DNA of 64,000 nucleotides from Pseudacidovorax sp. RU35E (GTDB taxonomy: Bacteria; Pseudomonadota; Gammaproteobacteria; Burkholderiales; Burkholderiaceae_C). Of this stretch, positions 57,013-64,000 are shown piece after piece. Made by a program: the position numbers and the translations under genes. Under the pieces are notes generated by a model, which worked only from the letters and a program-made list of their open reading frames with translations, searched no databases and was not told the DNA's origin. Numbering within the stretch: the stretch's first letter is position 1; the number at the start of each line of letters is the position of its first letter. The DNA lies in contig NZ_FTMY01000006.1 of NCBI RefSeq assembly GCF_900156165.1, positions 186,001 to 250,000 on the forward strand, in the 5' to 3' direction.

Positions 57013-57888
57013 TCAAGCCGGGCCTTGTCCGAGGCCCAGTCGCCGGGCGGCGGCGAGCGTCGCGCGGGCACGCAGCACGAATGGCGCGTCCACCATCTCG
57101 CCATCGACGGTGTAGGCACCGACGCCCCGGGCCTGCGCCTGGTCGGCGGCCGCCACGACGCGCTGCGCCCGGGCGATCTCCTCGTCGCTGGGGCGGAAGA
57201 TGTCATTCGCATGGGCCACCTGGCTCGGATGGATGCAGCTCTTGCCCAGGAAGCCGAGACGCCGGGCCTCGCCCGCTTCGGCACGGAAGCCCTCGACGTC
57301 CTGGAATTTCGCGTAGGCGGCGTCATAGGCAAAGACGCCGGCCTCACCCGCCGCCAGCCGCAGCTGGAGCATCACCGCATGCACCGTTGCCGGGTCATGG
57401 CGGTCGATCTGCAGGGGCTCGAACAGGTCGCCCAGCCCGAGCTGCAGCCCGGCCACGCGCGGATGGGCCGCGGCCAGCGCATGCGCGAGTCGCAGGCCCC
57501 GCGCACTCTCGATGTTGAGCAGCAGGCCGACCGGTTCGGCGACGCCATTGGCCGCTTCGGCGGCATCGAGCGCTGCGGCGGCGGCAAGCACCTCGTCGGC
57601 CGATTCGACCTTGGGCAGATTGAGCAGCGCCAGGCCGGGGCGGACCACGGCGCGGACATCGGCCGCGAAGTGCGCCGACTGGCACGGGTTGACGCGCGCG
57701 ATCAGCGTCTTGCCCGATGCACGGGGCGCCTCGGCACTGAGCAGCGTCTGCAAGGCCTGCCGGGCCTCGGCCTTCCGGTCGGGGCTGACCGAGTCTTCCA
57801 GGTCGAACGAGAGGGCATCGGCGTCGCTGCGAAGCGCCTTGTCGAAAAGCTCTGGCCGTGATCCCGGAACGAAGAGTTTGCTGCGCAT
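57013..57888 (-). CDS. CoA-ester lyase (HpcH/HpaI, CitE-like)
   Basis: 291-residue lyase of the CitE/malyl-CoA lyase family. RSKLFVPGSRPELFDKAL, LSFDLEDSVSPDRKAEAR, NLPKVESADE, LLLNIESARG and CIHPSQV are clear. Members split malyl-CoA, citramalyl-CoA or beta-methylmalyl-CoA. First gene of the minus operon, divergent from the LysR gene (76 bases). Confidence 0.94.
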   Translation of the reverse strand: MRSKLFVPGSRPELFDKALRSDADALSFDLEDSVSPDRKAEARQALQTLLSAEAPRASGKTLIARVNPCQSAHFAADVRAVVRPGLALLNLPKVESADEVLAAAAALDAAEAANGVAEPVGLLLNIESARGLRLAHALAAAHPRVAGLQLGLGDLFEPLQIDRHDPATVHAVMLQLRLAAGEAGVFAYDAAYAKFQDVEGFRAEAGEARRLGFLGKSCIHPSQVAHANDIFRPSDEEIARAQRVVAAADQAQARGVGAYTVDGEMVDAPFVLRARATLAAARRLGLGQGPA

Positions 57889-57964
57889 GTCCGGCAGTGT
57901 GGCGATGCCCGGCACGAAGAAAAAGCACGTCGATCTTCAATCAGATCAAACAAAATCTATCTTC

Positions 57965-58846
57965 ATGGAGACCAACTACCTGCGCACGTTCATGGCGGTC
58001 CTGGACGCGGGATCGATGTCGGAGGCGGCGCGGCGCCTGGATCTGACGGCTGCCGCGGTGGCGCAGCAGATGCGCGTCCTCGAACGCGAGTTCGGCGTTC
58101 CCCTGCTGCGCCGCTCGGGCCGCACCGTGACCCCGACCGAAGGCGGCCACCGCCTTGCCGGCCGCGCCAGCGCGCTGCTGGCCGAACTGGCGGGCATGCG
58201 CGCGACCGTCGGCAATGTCGACGGTGTGCTGGAGCTGACCGTGGGCGCCACCAACACGATGCTCAACGGGCCGCTGCCGGTGGTGCTGGACGCGCTCGCG
58301 CAGGAGCACCCGGCGGCGCGCATCGTCGTGCGCATGGGACTGTCGGCCGAGCTGTACGCCGAAGTGCTGGCAGGCCGGCTCGACGCAGCCCTGTGCCTGC
58401 ATCCGGATTTCACGCTGCCCAAGTCCCTGAACTGGCTGCTGCTGCGCGAAGAGCCCCTGGTGGTGCTGGCGCCACACGCGTGGGCGCATCGGGACCCGCA
58501 TGCGTTGCTGCGGGAAGAGGCCCTGATCCGCTATGACCGCCGCCTGGGCGGGGGTCAGGCCGCCGAGCGCTACCTGCGCCGGGCAGGCATCGTGCCGAGG
58601 GAGCGCTTCGAGATCAGCTCGCTCGCCGCTATCGCGGCCCTGGTCGGACGGGGTACGGGTGTATCGATCGCGCCCGACGTGGCCACCGGCTGGTCGAGTG
58701 CGCCGCCAGTCGCGCGGCTGCCGCTGCCGCGCCCCGCCGAATCACGGCGATTCGGCATGGTGTGGTTGCGCAACTCCCCGCGCACGCGCGCCATCGAGGT
58801 GCTGGTGGACCATGCGCGGCGCGTCGTGGCCCAGGGGCACGGCTAG
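57965..58846 (+). CDS. LysR-family regulator
   Basis: 293-residue LysR protein. HTH FMAVLDAGSMSEAARRLDLTA with AAVAQQMRVLE, then effector domain. Divergent from the CoA-lyase/Bug/CoA-transferase operon and most likely its regulator. The AT-rich gap contains GATC...GATC around ATCTTCAATCAGATC. Confidence 0.92.
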   Translation: METNYLRTFMAVLDAGSMSEAARRLDLTAAAVAQQMRVLEREFGVPLLRRSGRTVTPTEGGHRLAGRASALLAELAGMRATVGNVDGVLELTVGATNTMLNGPLPVVLDALAQEHPAARIVVRMGLSAELYAEVLAGRLDAALCLHPDFTLPKSLNWLLLREEPLVVLAPHAWAHRDPHALLREEALIRYDRRLGGGQAAERYLRRAGIVPRERFEISSLAAIAALVGRGTGVSIAPDVATGWSSAPPVARLPLPRPAESRRFGMVWLRNSPRTRAIEVLVDHARRVVAQGHG

Positions 58847-58855
58847 GGTTGGGCG

Positions 58856-59560
58856 TCAGATCGCCACGAGCTGGCGTACCCCCTGCGCCTCCATGTCCTT
58901 GCCCAGCCCGCGCGCGATGACCTCGCCGCGCTCCATCACAAGGTAGTGGTCGGCCAGTTCCTCGGCGAAGTCGTAGTACTGCTCGCACAGCACGATCGCC
59001 ATCTTCTGGCCCTTCCATCCTTCGTCGGCCAGGCGGCGGATGGCGCGGCCGATGTCCTTGATGATGCTGGGCTGGATGCCTTCGGTGGGCTCGTCCAGGA
59101 TCAGCATCTTCGGGCCCGGCGCCAGCGCGCGGGCGATGGCCAGCTGCTGCTGCTGGCCACCCGACAGGTCGCCGCCGCGCCGATGCAGCATCTGCTTGAG
59201 CACCGGGAACAGCTCGTAGAGCTCGGGCGCGATGGGCGTCGATGCACTGCGGTAGGCCAGGCCCATGCGCAGGTTCTCTTCGACCGTCAGCCGCGCGAAG
59301 ATCTCGCGGCCCTGCGGCACGAAGCCCATGCCGGCGCGGGCGCGCTCGTAGGGCGTCTTCTTGTGCACCGGCTGGCCGTCGAACTCGATGCTGCCGTTCT
59401 TGATCGGCACCAGGCCCATCAGCGACTTCAGCAGCGTGGTCTTGCCCACACCATTGCGGCCCAGCAGCACGGTGACCTGGCCCAGCGGCGCCTCGAAGCT
59501 GACGTCCCGCAGGATGTGCGAGCCGCCGTAGTACTGGTGGATGTTCTTGACCTTCAGCAT
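58856..59560 (-). CDS. urtE: Urea ABC transporter ATPase UrtE
   Basis: 234-residue ATPase: Walker A LLGRNGVGKTT, signature LSGGQQQQLAIARAL, Walker B MLILDEPTEGIQPS. UrtE type by length and by the LIV-F-like EGIQPSI. Last gene of urtABCDE. Confidence 0.95.
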   Translation of the reverse strand: MLKVKNIHQYYGGSHILRDVSFEAPLGQVTVLLGRNGVGKTTLLKSLMGLVPIKNGSIEFDGQPVHKKTPYERARAGMGFVPQGREIFARLTVEENLRMGLAYRSASTPIAPELYELFPVLKQMLHRRGGDLSGGQQQQLAIARALAPGPKMLILDEPTEGIQPSIIKDIGRAIRRLADEGWKGQKMAIVLCEQYYDFAEELADHYLVMERGEVIARGLGKDMEAQGVRQLVAI

Positions 59561-59563
59561 GGC

Positions 59564-60439
59564 TCAACGTCCTAGATAAACCTCGATCACCCGCTCGTCG
59601 GACTGCACTTCGTCGAGCGTGCCCTGCGCCAGCACCGAGCCGTCGCACAGCACGGTGACGATCTCGGAAATGGTGCGGATGAAGCTCATGTCGTGCTCCA
59701 CCACCATCAGCGAATGCTTGCCCTTGAGCGTGAGGAAGAGCTCGGCGGTGCGCGCCGTCTCCTCGTCGGTCATGCCGGCCACGGGCTCGTCGAGCAGCAG
59801 CAGCTTCGGGTCCTGCATGAGCAGCATGCCGATCTCCAGCCACTGCTTCTGGCCGTGGCTCAGCGTGCCGGCCATGCGGTTGACGCTGTCGGCCAGATGG
59901 ATGGTCTGCAGGATCTCGGCCAGCCGATCGGCCTGGGCCGAATCGAGCCTGAAGAACATCGAGGGCTTCACGCGCTTGTCGGTCTTGAGCGCCAGCTCCA
60001 GGTTCTCGAACACGGTCAGGTGCTCGAAGACGGTGGGCTTCTGGAACTTGCGGCCGATGCCCAGCTGCGCGATCTCGGCCTCGCGGTGACGCAGCAGGTC
60101 GATGGTGCTGCCGAAGTACACGGTGCCTTCGTCGGGCCGCGTCTTGCCGGTGATGATGTCCATCATCGTGGTCTTGCCTGCACCGTTGGGGCCGATGATG
60201 CAGCGCAGTTCGCCAGGCGCGATGTCCAGACTCAGCTTGTTGATGGCCTTGAAGCCGTCGAAGCTCACGCTCACGTCTTCCAGGTACAGGATGCGGCCGT
60301 GGGTCACGTCCACCTCGCCGGCCACCGCAGGCCGGCCATAGCCGGCGGTGCGGCCGCCGGACTCGGTCGATGCGCCGGCAGGCAGGCCCTGGGCGCGGGC
60401 ATGGCGCTCGGCGCCGGCTTCCATCAGGTCGGGCGTCAT
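59564..60439 (-). CDS. urtD: Urea ABC transporter ATPase UrtD
   Basis: 291-residue ATPase of the branched-chain/urea LivG type. Walker A GPNGAGKTTMMD, signature LSHGQKQWLEIGMLL, Walker B LLLLDEPVAGM. It has an unusual glycine/alanine-rich N-terminal extension of about 45 residues before the ATPase start. Overlaps urtC by 4 bases. Confidence 0.95.
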   Translation of the reverse strand: MTPDLMEAGAERHARAQGLPAGASTESGGRTAGYGRPAVAGEVDVTHGRILYLEDVSVSFDGFKAINKLSLDIAPGELRCIIGPNGAGKTTMMDIITGKTRPDEGTVYFGSTIDLLRHREAEIAQLGIGRKFQKPTVFEHLTVFENLELALKTDKRVKPSMFFRLDSAQADRLAEILQTIHLADSVNRMAGTLSHGQKQWLEIGMLLMQDPKLLLLDEPVAGMTDEETARTAELFLTLKGKHSLMVVEHDMSFIRTISEIVTVLCDGSVLAQGTLDEVQSDERVIEVYLGR

Positions 60440-61671
60440 GCCTGGGCTCCCTTGGGTTCGACATGCACGGTGGGCAGCACGGCGGGCTCCACGCCCTCCT
60501 CCCTGGCCAATGCGCGCTGGGCTTCCTCGCGGCCGGTGGGGGCCACGGGCTCGGCGCCGGCCTCGGCCTTGCCGCGGTTCATCAGCCGGCGCACCAGGCC
60601 CACGATGCCGTCGGGCAGGAACAGCGTGACGGCGATGAAGAGCGCGCCCAGAAAGTACAGCCAGTATTCCGGCGCCACCACCGTGAGCCAGCTCTTGGCG
60701 CCGTTGACCAGGAAGGCACCCACGATGGGCCCCACCAGCGTGGCCCGGCCACCGACGGCCGTCCAGATGGCGATCTCGATGGAGTTGGCGGCACTCATCT
60801 CGCCCGGATTGATGATGCCCACCTGCGGCACGTACAGCGCGCCGGCCACGCCGCACATCATGGCCGAGATGACCCAGATGCTGAGCTTGTAGGGCAGCGG
60901 GTTGTAGCCGCAGAACATGGTGCGCGACTCGGCATCGCGGATGGCCTGCAGCACGCGGCCGTACTTGCTGCCGATCAGCCACTTGGCGAACAGGAAGAAG
61001 CCCAGCAGCACCGCGCCGGTGAGCGCGAAGAGCGTCATGCGCATTTCCTGCGTGGCCAGCGGAATGCCCAGGATGCGCTTGAAGTCGGTGAAGCCGTTGT
61101 TGCCGCCGAAGCCCGTCTCGTTGCGGAAGAACAGCAGCATGGCCGCGAAGGTCATGGCCTGCGTGATGATCGAGAAGTACACGCCCTTGATGCGCGAGCG
61201 GAAGGCGAAGTAGCCGAAGACCAGCGCCAGCAGGCCGGGCACCGCCACCACCATGAGCATCTGGAAGACGAAGCTGTCGCTGAAGGTCCAGTGCCATGGG
61301 AGCGTCTTCCAGTCGAGGAAGACCATGAAGTCCGGCAGGTCGCTCTTGTAGTTGCCGTCGCGGCCGATCTGGCGCATGAGGTACATGCCCATCATGTAGC
61401 CGCCCAGCGCGAAGAACAGGCCGTGGCCCAGCGACAGGATGCCGGTGTAGCCCCAGATCAGGTCCATGGCCAGCGCGCAGATGGCGTAGCACATGATCTT
61501 GCCGAGCAGCGCCACCGCATAGTCGCTGAGATGGAAGGCACTGCCTTCGGGCACCCACAGGTTGAGCACCGGCGCCAGGCCGCAGGCCACGATCAGCGCG
61601 ATGAAGAAGGCGGTCCAGCCTTTGCCGCTGAGCAGCGGCGCCTTGGAGGGAAGTTGAACGGATGTCGTCAT
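60436..61671 (-). CDS. urtC: Urea ABC transporter permease UrtC
   Basis: 411-residue membrane permease with about 10 hydrophobic segments. Conserved WGYTGILSLGHGLFFALGGY and GVAGALYVPQVGIINPGEM. ATG 61671. Between urtB (4-base gap) and urtD. Confidence 0.95.
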   Translation of the reverse strand: MTTSVQLPSKAPLLSGKGWTAFFIALIVACGLAPVLNLWVPEGSAFHLSDYAVALLGKIMCYAICALAMDLIWGYTGILSLGHGLFFALGGYMMGMYLMRQIGRDGNYKSDLPDFMVFLDWKTLPWHWTFSDSFVFQMLMVVAVPGLLALVFGYFAFRSRIKGVYFSIITQAMTFAAMLLFFRNETGFGGNNGFTDFKRILGIPLATQEMRMTLFALTGAVLLGFFLFAKWLIGSKYGRVLQAIRDAESRTMFCGYNPLPYKLSIWVISAMMCGVAGALYVPQVGIINPGEMSAANSIEIAIWTAVGGRATLVGPIVGAFLVNGAKSWLTVVAPEYWLYFLGALFIAVTLFLPDGIVGLVRRLMNRGKAEAGAEPVAPTGREEAQRALAREEGVEPAVLPTVHVEPKGAQA

Positions 61672-61675
61672 GGCT

Positions 61676-63268
61676 TCAGGCCTCGGCACTGCGGCCCTTG
61701 ATCGCGAAGATGCCCTGCGGCCGCTTCTGGATGAACACGATGATGAAGACCAGGATGGCGATCTTGGCCAGCACGGCGCCCGCCCAGCCTTCGATGAACT
61801 TGTTGAGCACGCCCAGGCCCAGGGCCGCGTAGACGGTGCCGGCCAGTTGGCCCACGCCGCCCATCACCACCACCATGAAGCTGTCAACGATGTAGCTCTG
61901 GCCCAGGTCGGGGCCCACGTTGCCGATCTGGCTGAGCGCACAGCCCGCCAGGCCGGCAATGCCAGAACCCAGTGCGAAGGCGTAGGTGTCGACGCGGGCC
62001 GTGTTCACGCCCATGCACGAGGCGATGGGCCGGTTCTGCGTCACGCCGCGCACGAAGAGGCCCAGGCGCGTGCGGCTGATAAGCCAAGCCATCGATGCGA
62101 GCACGAGGCCGGCAAAGATGATGATGCCGATGCGGTTCCAGGGCAGCACCAGGTTGGAAAGCACCTCCAGCCCGCCGCTCATCCAGCCGGGGTTCTCCAC
62201 GCCCACGTTCTGCGCACCGAAGATCGTGCGCACCAGTTGCTGCAGCATGAGGCTGATGCCCCAGGTGGCCAGCAGCGTCTCCAGCGGCCGGCCGTACAGG
62301 AAGCGGATCACGCCCCGCTCCAGCACCGCGCCTACCAGGGCCGAGGCCATGAACGAGACCGGGATGGCCGCCACCAGGTACCAGCCGAACAGAGACTCGG
62401 GCAGGAAGCGCTGGAACACGCCCTGCATCACGTAGGTGGCATAGGCGCCGATCATCATCAGCTCGCCGTGGGCCATGTTGATCACGCCCATCAGGCCGTA
62501 GGTGATGGCCAGGCCCAGGGCCGCCAGCAGCAGCACCGAGCCCAGGCTGATGCCGCTGAAGATCACGCCCAGCCGGTCGCCCCACACCAGCGCGCCATCG
62601 ATGGACGCGATGCTGGCCTGGATGGCGGCCTTGACCTGCGGGTCGGTCTCATCGGCCAGGCGCTGGTTGAGCAGCAGCTTGGTGTCGGGGTTCTTGTTGT
62701 CGCCCAGCGCCTTGGCGGCGGCCAGGCGCTTGGCGGCATCTGTGCTCGACAGCATGGAGGCGTCGCGCACCAGCATCAGCTTGGCCTTGACCTTGGCGCT
62801 CTGCTCGGCGGCCAGGGCCTTCTCGACCAGCGGAACGCGCGACTCGTCGGGCTCCTTGAACAGGGCGTCGGCGGCTTCGAGCCGCACGGCCTCGTCGGGG
62901 CTGGTGAGTTTGAGCGCGGACTGCGCGGCATCCAGGGCGCCGCGCATCAGGTTGTTGTTGACCACGTCCTCGGCCTCGGCCGGCACCTTCACCTCGGTGC
63001 CGGTGACCGGGTCGAAGCCCTTGTCGTCCTTCATGACGAAGGCCTGCTTGTCGGTGAACTTCACCGCCTCGTCCACCAGCGCCTGCAGGAAGGCCTTGGT
63101 CTTCTCGTCGGCCACGGCGACGGCCTTGTTGATGGCGGCGATGCGGCTTTCGGCATCGCCCGAGGCCATGGCCAGGGCCTCGTCGGCCGTCAGCGCCCTG
63201 GCCGGCCCGGCCAGCATCAGCAGGGCGAGGCACGCCAGCTGCATGAACAAGCGGAGAGGTGTTTTCAT
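61676..63268 (-). CDS. urtB: Urea ABC transporter permease UrtB
   Basis: 530-residue permease. Signal-like start, then an about 200-residue soluble N-terminal domain typical of UrtB, then about 8 membrane segments. Conserved GLMGVINMAHGELMMIGAY and VVVMGGVGQLAGTV. ATG 63268 was preferred to the GTG-extended frame to 63367. The spacer to urtA is 269 bases. Confidence 0.95.
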   Translation of the reverse strand: MKTPLRLFMQLACLALLMLAGPARALTADEALAMASGDAESRIAAINKAVAVADEKTKAFLQALVDEAVKFTDKQAFVMKDDKGFDPVTGTEVKVPAEAEDVVNNNLMRGALDAAQSALKLTSPDEAVRLEAADALFKEPDESRVPLVEKALAAEQSAKVKAKLMLVRDASMLSSTDAAKRLAAAKALGDNKNPDTKLLLNQRLADETDPQVKAAIQASIASIDGALVWGDRLGVIFSGISLGSVLLLAALGLAITYGLMGVINMAHGELMMIGAYATYVMQGVFQRFLPESLFGWYLVAAIPVSFMASALVGAVLERGVIRFLYGRPLETLLATWGISLMLQQLVRTIFGAQNVGVENPGWMSGGLEVLSNLVLPWNRIGIIIFAGLVLASMAWLISRTRLGLFVRGVTQNRPIASCMGVNTARVDTYAFALGSGIAGLAGCALSQIGNVGPDLGQSYIVDSFMVVVMGGVGQLAGTVYAALGLGVLNKFIEGWAGAVLAKIAILVFIIVFIQKRPQGIFAIKGRSAEA

Positions 63269-63537
63269 GTCGTCCTCGACATCCAAAGAAAAGGCCCGAT
63301 CCCGACAAGCAAGATCGAGCCTGTGCGCCCATGAGCTCAGGGCAAGCGAAGCGAAGCCCGTTCGCACGCACCCGCGGAACCGGCTTTGCCGGGCCGCCGG
63401 GGTGGTCTTGCAGACCGCGCTGCGCCAGTGGCGCAGCTCTTCGCCAGTCGGGCGAGGTCCACCGGACCTTGCCCGTACAGGCTCAGCCCCTTAAGAGGGA
63501 TTCGGCTACACGAAGTGAGCAAGAAACGGGGTGGTCG
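63269..63537. promoter_or_regulatory. Hairpin-rich urtA-urtB spacer
   Basis: 269 bases without a gene. Two stable hairpins: GCTGCGCC/GGCGCAGC (63419-63426 and 63430-63437, loop AGT) and a 10-base stem 63451-63460 with 63464-63473 (GGCGAGGTCC / GGACCTTGCC, one G-T). No T-run, so more likely mRNA processing or stabilisation that raises urtA over urtB. The inverted dispersed repeat at 63369-63400 also lies here. Confidence 0.5.
63369..63400 (-). repeat. Dispersed repeat core, inverted third copy
   Basis: Reverse complement reads CGGCCCGGCAAAGCCGGTTC then CGCGGGTG, matching the core of the tandem copies at 9541-9582 (CCTGGCAAAGCCAGTTCCGCGGGTG). It has a perfect CCGGCAAAGCCGG palindrome. Here only the core is present. 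Confidence 0.7.
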
Positions 63538-64000
63538 TCACACCTTCGATTTGCCGTCGGGCTCGTCCTTCTTCTTGTCGTTGCCTTCGATGTACGGGCT
63601 CCAGGGCTTGGCCTTGACCGGCTCCTTGGTCTTCCACACCACCTTGAACTGACCGTCGGCCTGGATCTCGCCGATGAACACCGACTTGTGCAGGTGGTGG
63701 TTCTTCTCGTCCATCTTGCTCACGATGCCCGAGGGTGCGTTGAAGGTCTGGCCAGCCATGGCGGCGATGACCTTGTCGGTGTCGGTGGACTTGGCCTTCT
63801 CGACGGCCTGCTTCCACATGTTGATGCCGATGTAGGTGGCTTCCATCGGGTCGTTGGTCAGCGGCTTGTCCTTGTGGCCGGGGATGTTCTTGGCCTTGGC
63901 GTAGGCGGACCACTTCTTGATGAACTCGGTGTTGGCCGGGCTCTTGATGCTCATGAAGTAGTTCCAGGCGGCCAGGTGGCCCACCAGCGGCTTGGTGTCG
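63538..64000 (-). CDS. urtA: Urea ABC transporter substrate-binding protein UrtA, C-terminal part
   Basis: Last 153 residues of a periplasmic urea-binding protein (FmdD/UrtA type); the N-terminus is beyond the right edge. Visible: VGHLAAWNYFMSIKSP, DPMEATYIGINMWKQAVEKA, MDEKNHHLHKSVFIGEI and the lysine-rich end. First gene of the urt operon by orientation. Confidence 0.93.
   Translation of the reverse strand, partial: DTKPLVGHLAAWNYFMSIKSPANTEFIKKWSAYAKAKNIPGHKDKPLTNDPMEATYIGINMWKQAVEKAKSTDTDKVIAAMAGQTFNAPSGIVSKMDEKNHHLHKSVFIGEIQADGQFKVVWKTKEPVKAKPWSPYIEGNDKKKDEPDGKSKV

Noticed and set aside
63269-63367. N-terminal extension of UrtB to 63367
   Set aside because: ATG 63268 gives a normal signal-like start; the extension is polar and unlike the family.

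Overview
The window is about 64 kb of very GC-rich bacterial chromosome. Gene content, order and codon use point to a betaproteobacterium, most likely family Comamonadaceae (Acidovorax/Variovorax/Comamonas-like). The pointers are several Bug-type solute-binding proteins, many LysR regulators, a protocatechuate 4,5-cleavage cluster, a urt urea transporter and short dispersed GC-rich repeats. This is inference from family content; no marker gene search was possible. Genes are dense and often translationally coupled. There is one tRNA and no rRNA, CRISPR array, insertion sequence or prophage.

Layout. 1-9487: a truncated diheme cytochrome c4, a MoxR ATPase / acetyltransferase / CoxE-type VWA trio, and the TamA-TamB outer-membrane assembly pair. 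9488-9810: a repeat-filled spacer. 9811-13158: small housekeeping or unknown genes (DUF2878 protein, GNAT, RlmN-like radical SAM enzyme, SDR). 13159-17588: a MerR-type regulator overlapping sdhC by ATGA, then sdhCDAB, followed by tRNA-Arg(CCT). 17794-22359 (minus): plsC-like gene and the yqgE-ruvX-pyrR-pyrB-pyrC' operon, whose dihydroorotase-like member has lost its metal-binding histidines. 22360-23856: photolyase, starting back to back with yqgE.

23916-30655 is a purine (urate/allantoin) catabolism island: xdhC, HIU hydrolase, GntR regulator, allantoinase puuE, a natural OHCU-decarboxylase/allantoate-amidohydrolase fusion, and an M20 hydrolase lacking the usual bridging aspartate. A related NCS1 permease/racemase pair lies at 37426-39689. 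A TGTATACA-core palindrome occurs both at the GntR/HIU hydrolase promoter and exactly between the -35 and -10 of the permease promoter, suggesting one regulon. 30662-36274 carries a LysE exporter, LysR, M20 peptidase, Bug protein and AI-2E family permease. 39760-42757 carries a second AI-2E family protein and argH with a clear terminator.

42828-49975 is a protocatechuate meta (4,5) cleavage cluster (LysR; ligJ, ligK, Bug, ligI, ligA, ligB, ligC), without a recognisable oxalomesaconate tautomerase. 49989-51580 is a compact, translationally coupled three-gene unit (GIY-YIG-like, MarR-like, unknown) behind a promoter decorated with two perfect or near-perfect palindromes. It is the least explained locus here. 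51552-58846 holds an aldo/keto reductase and an uncharacterised catabolic block: LysR, 2-oxoglutarate dioxygenase, class III CoA-transferase, Bug, CoA-ester lyase, LysR. 58856-64000 (minus) is the urea ABC transporter urtA(partial)-urtB-urtC-urtD-urtE, with a hairpin-rich urtA/urtB spacer.
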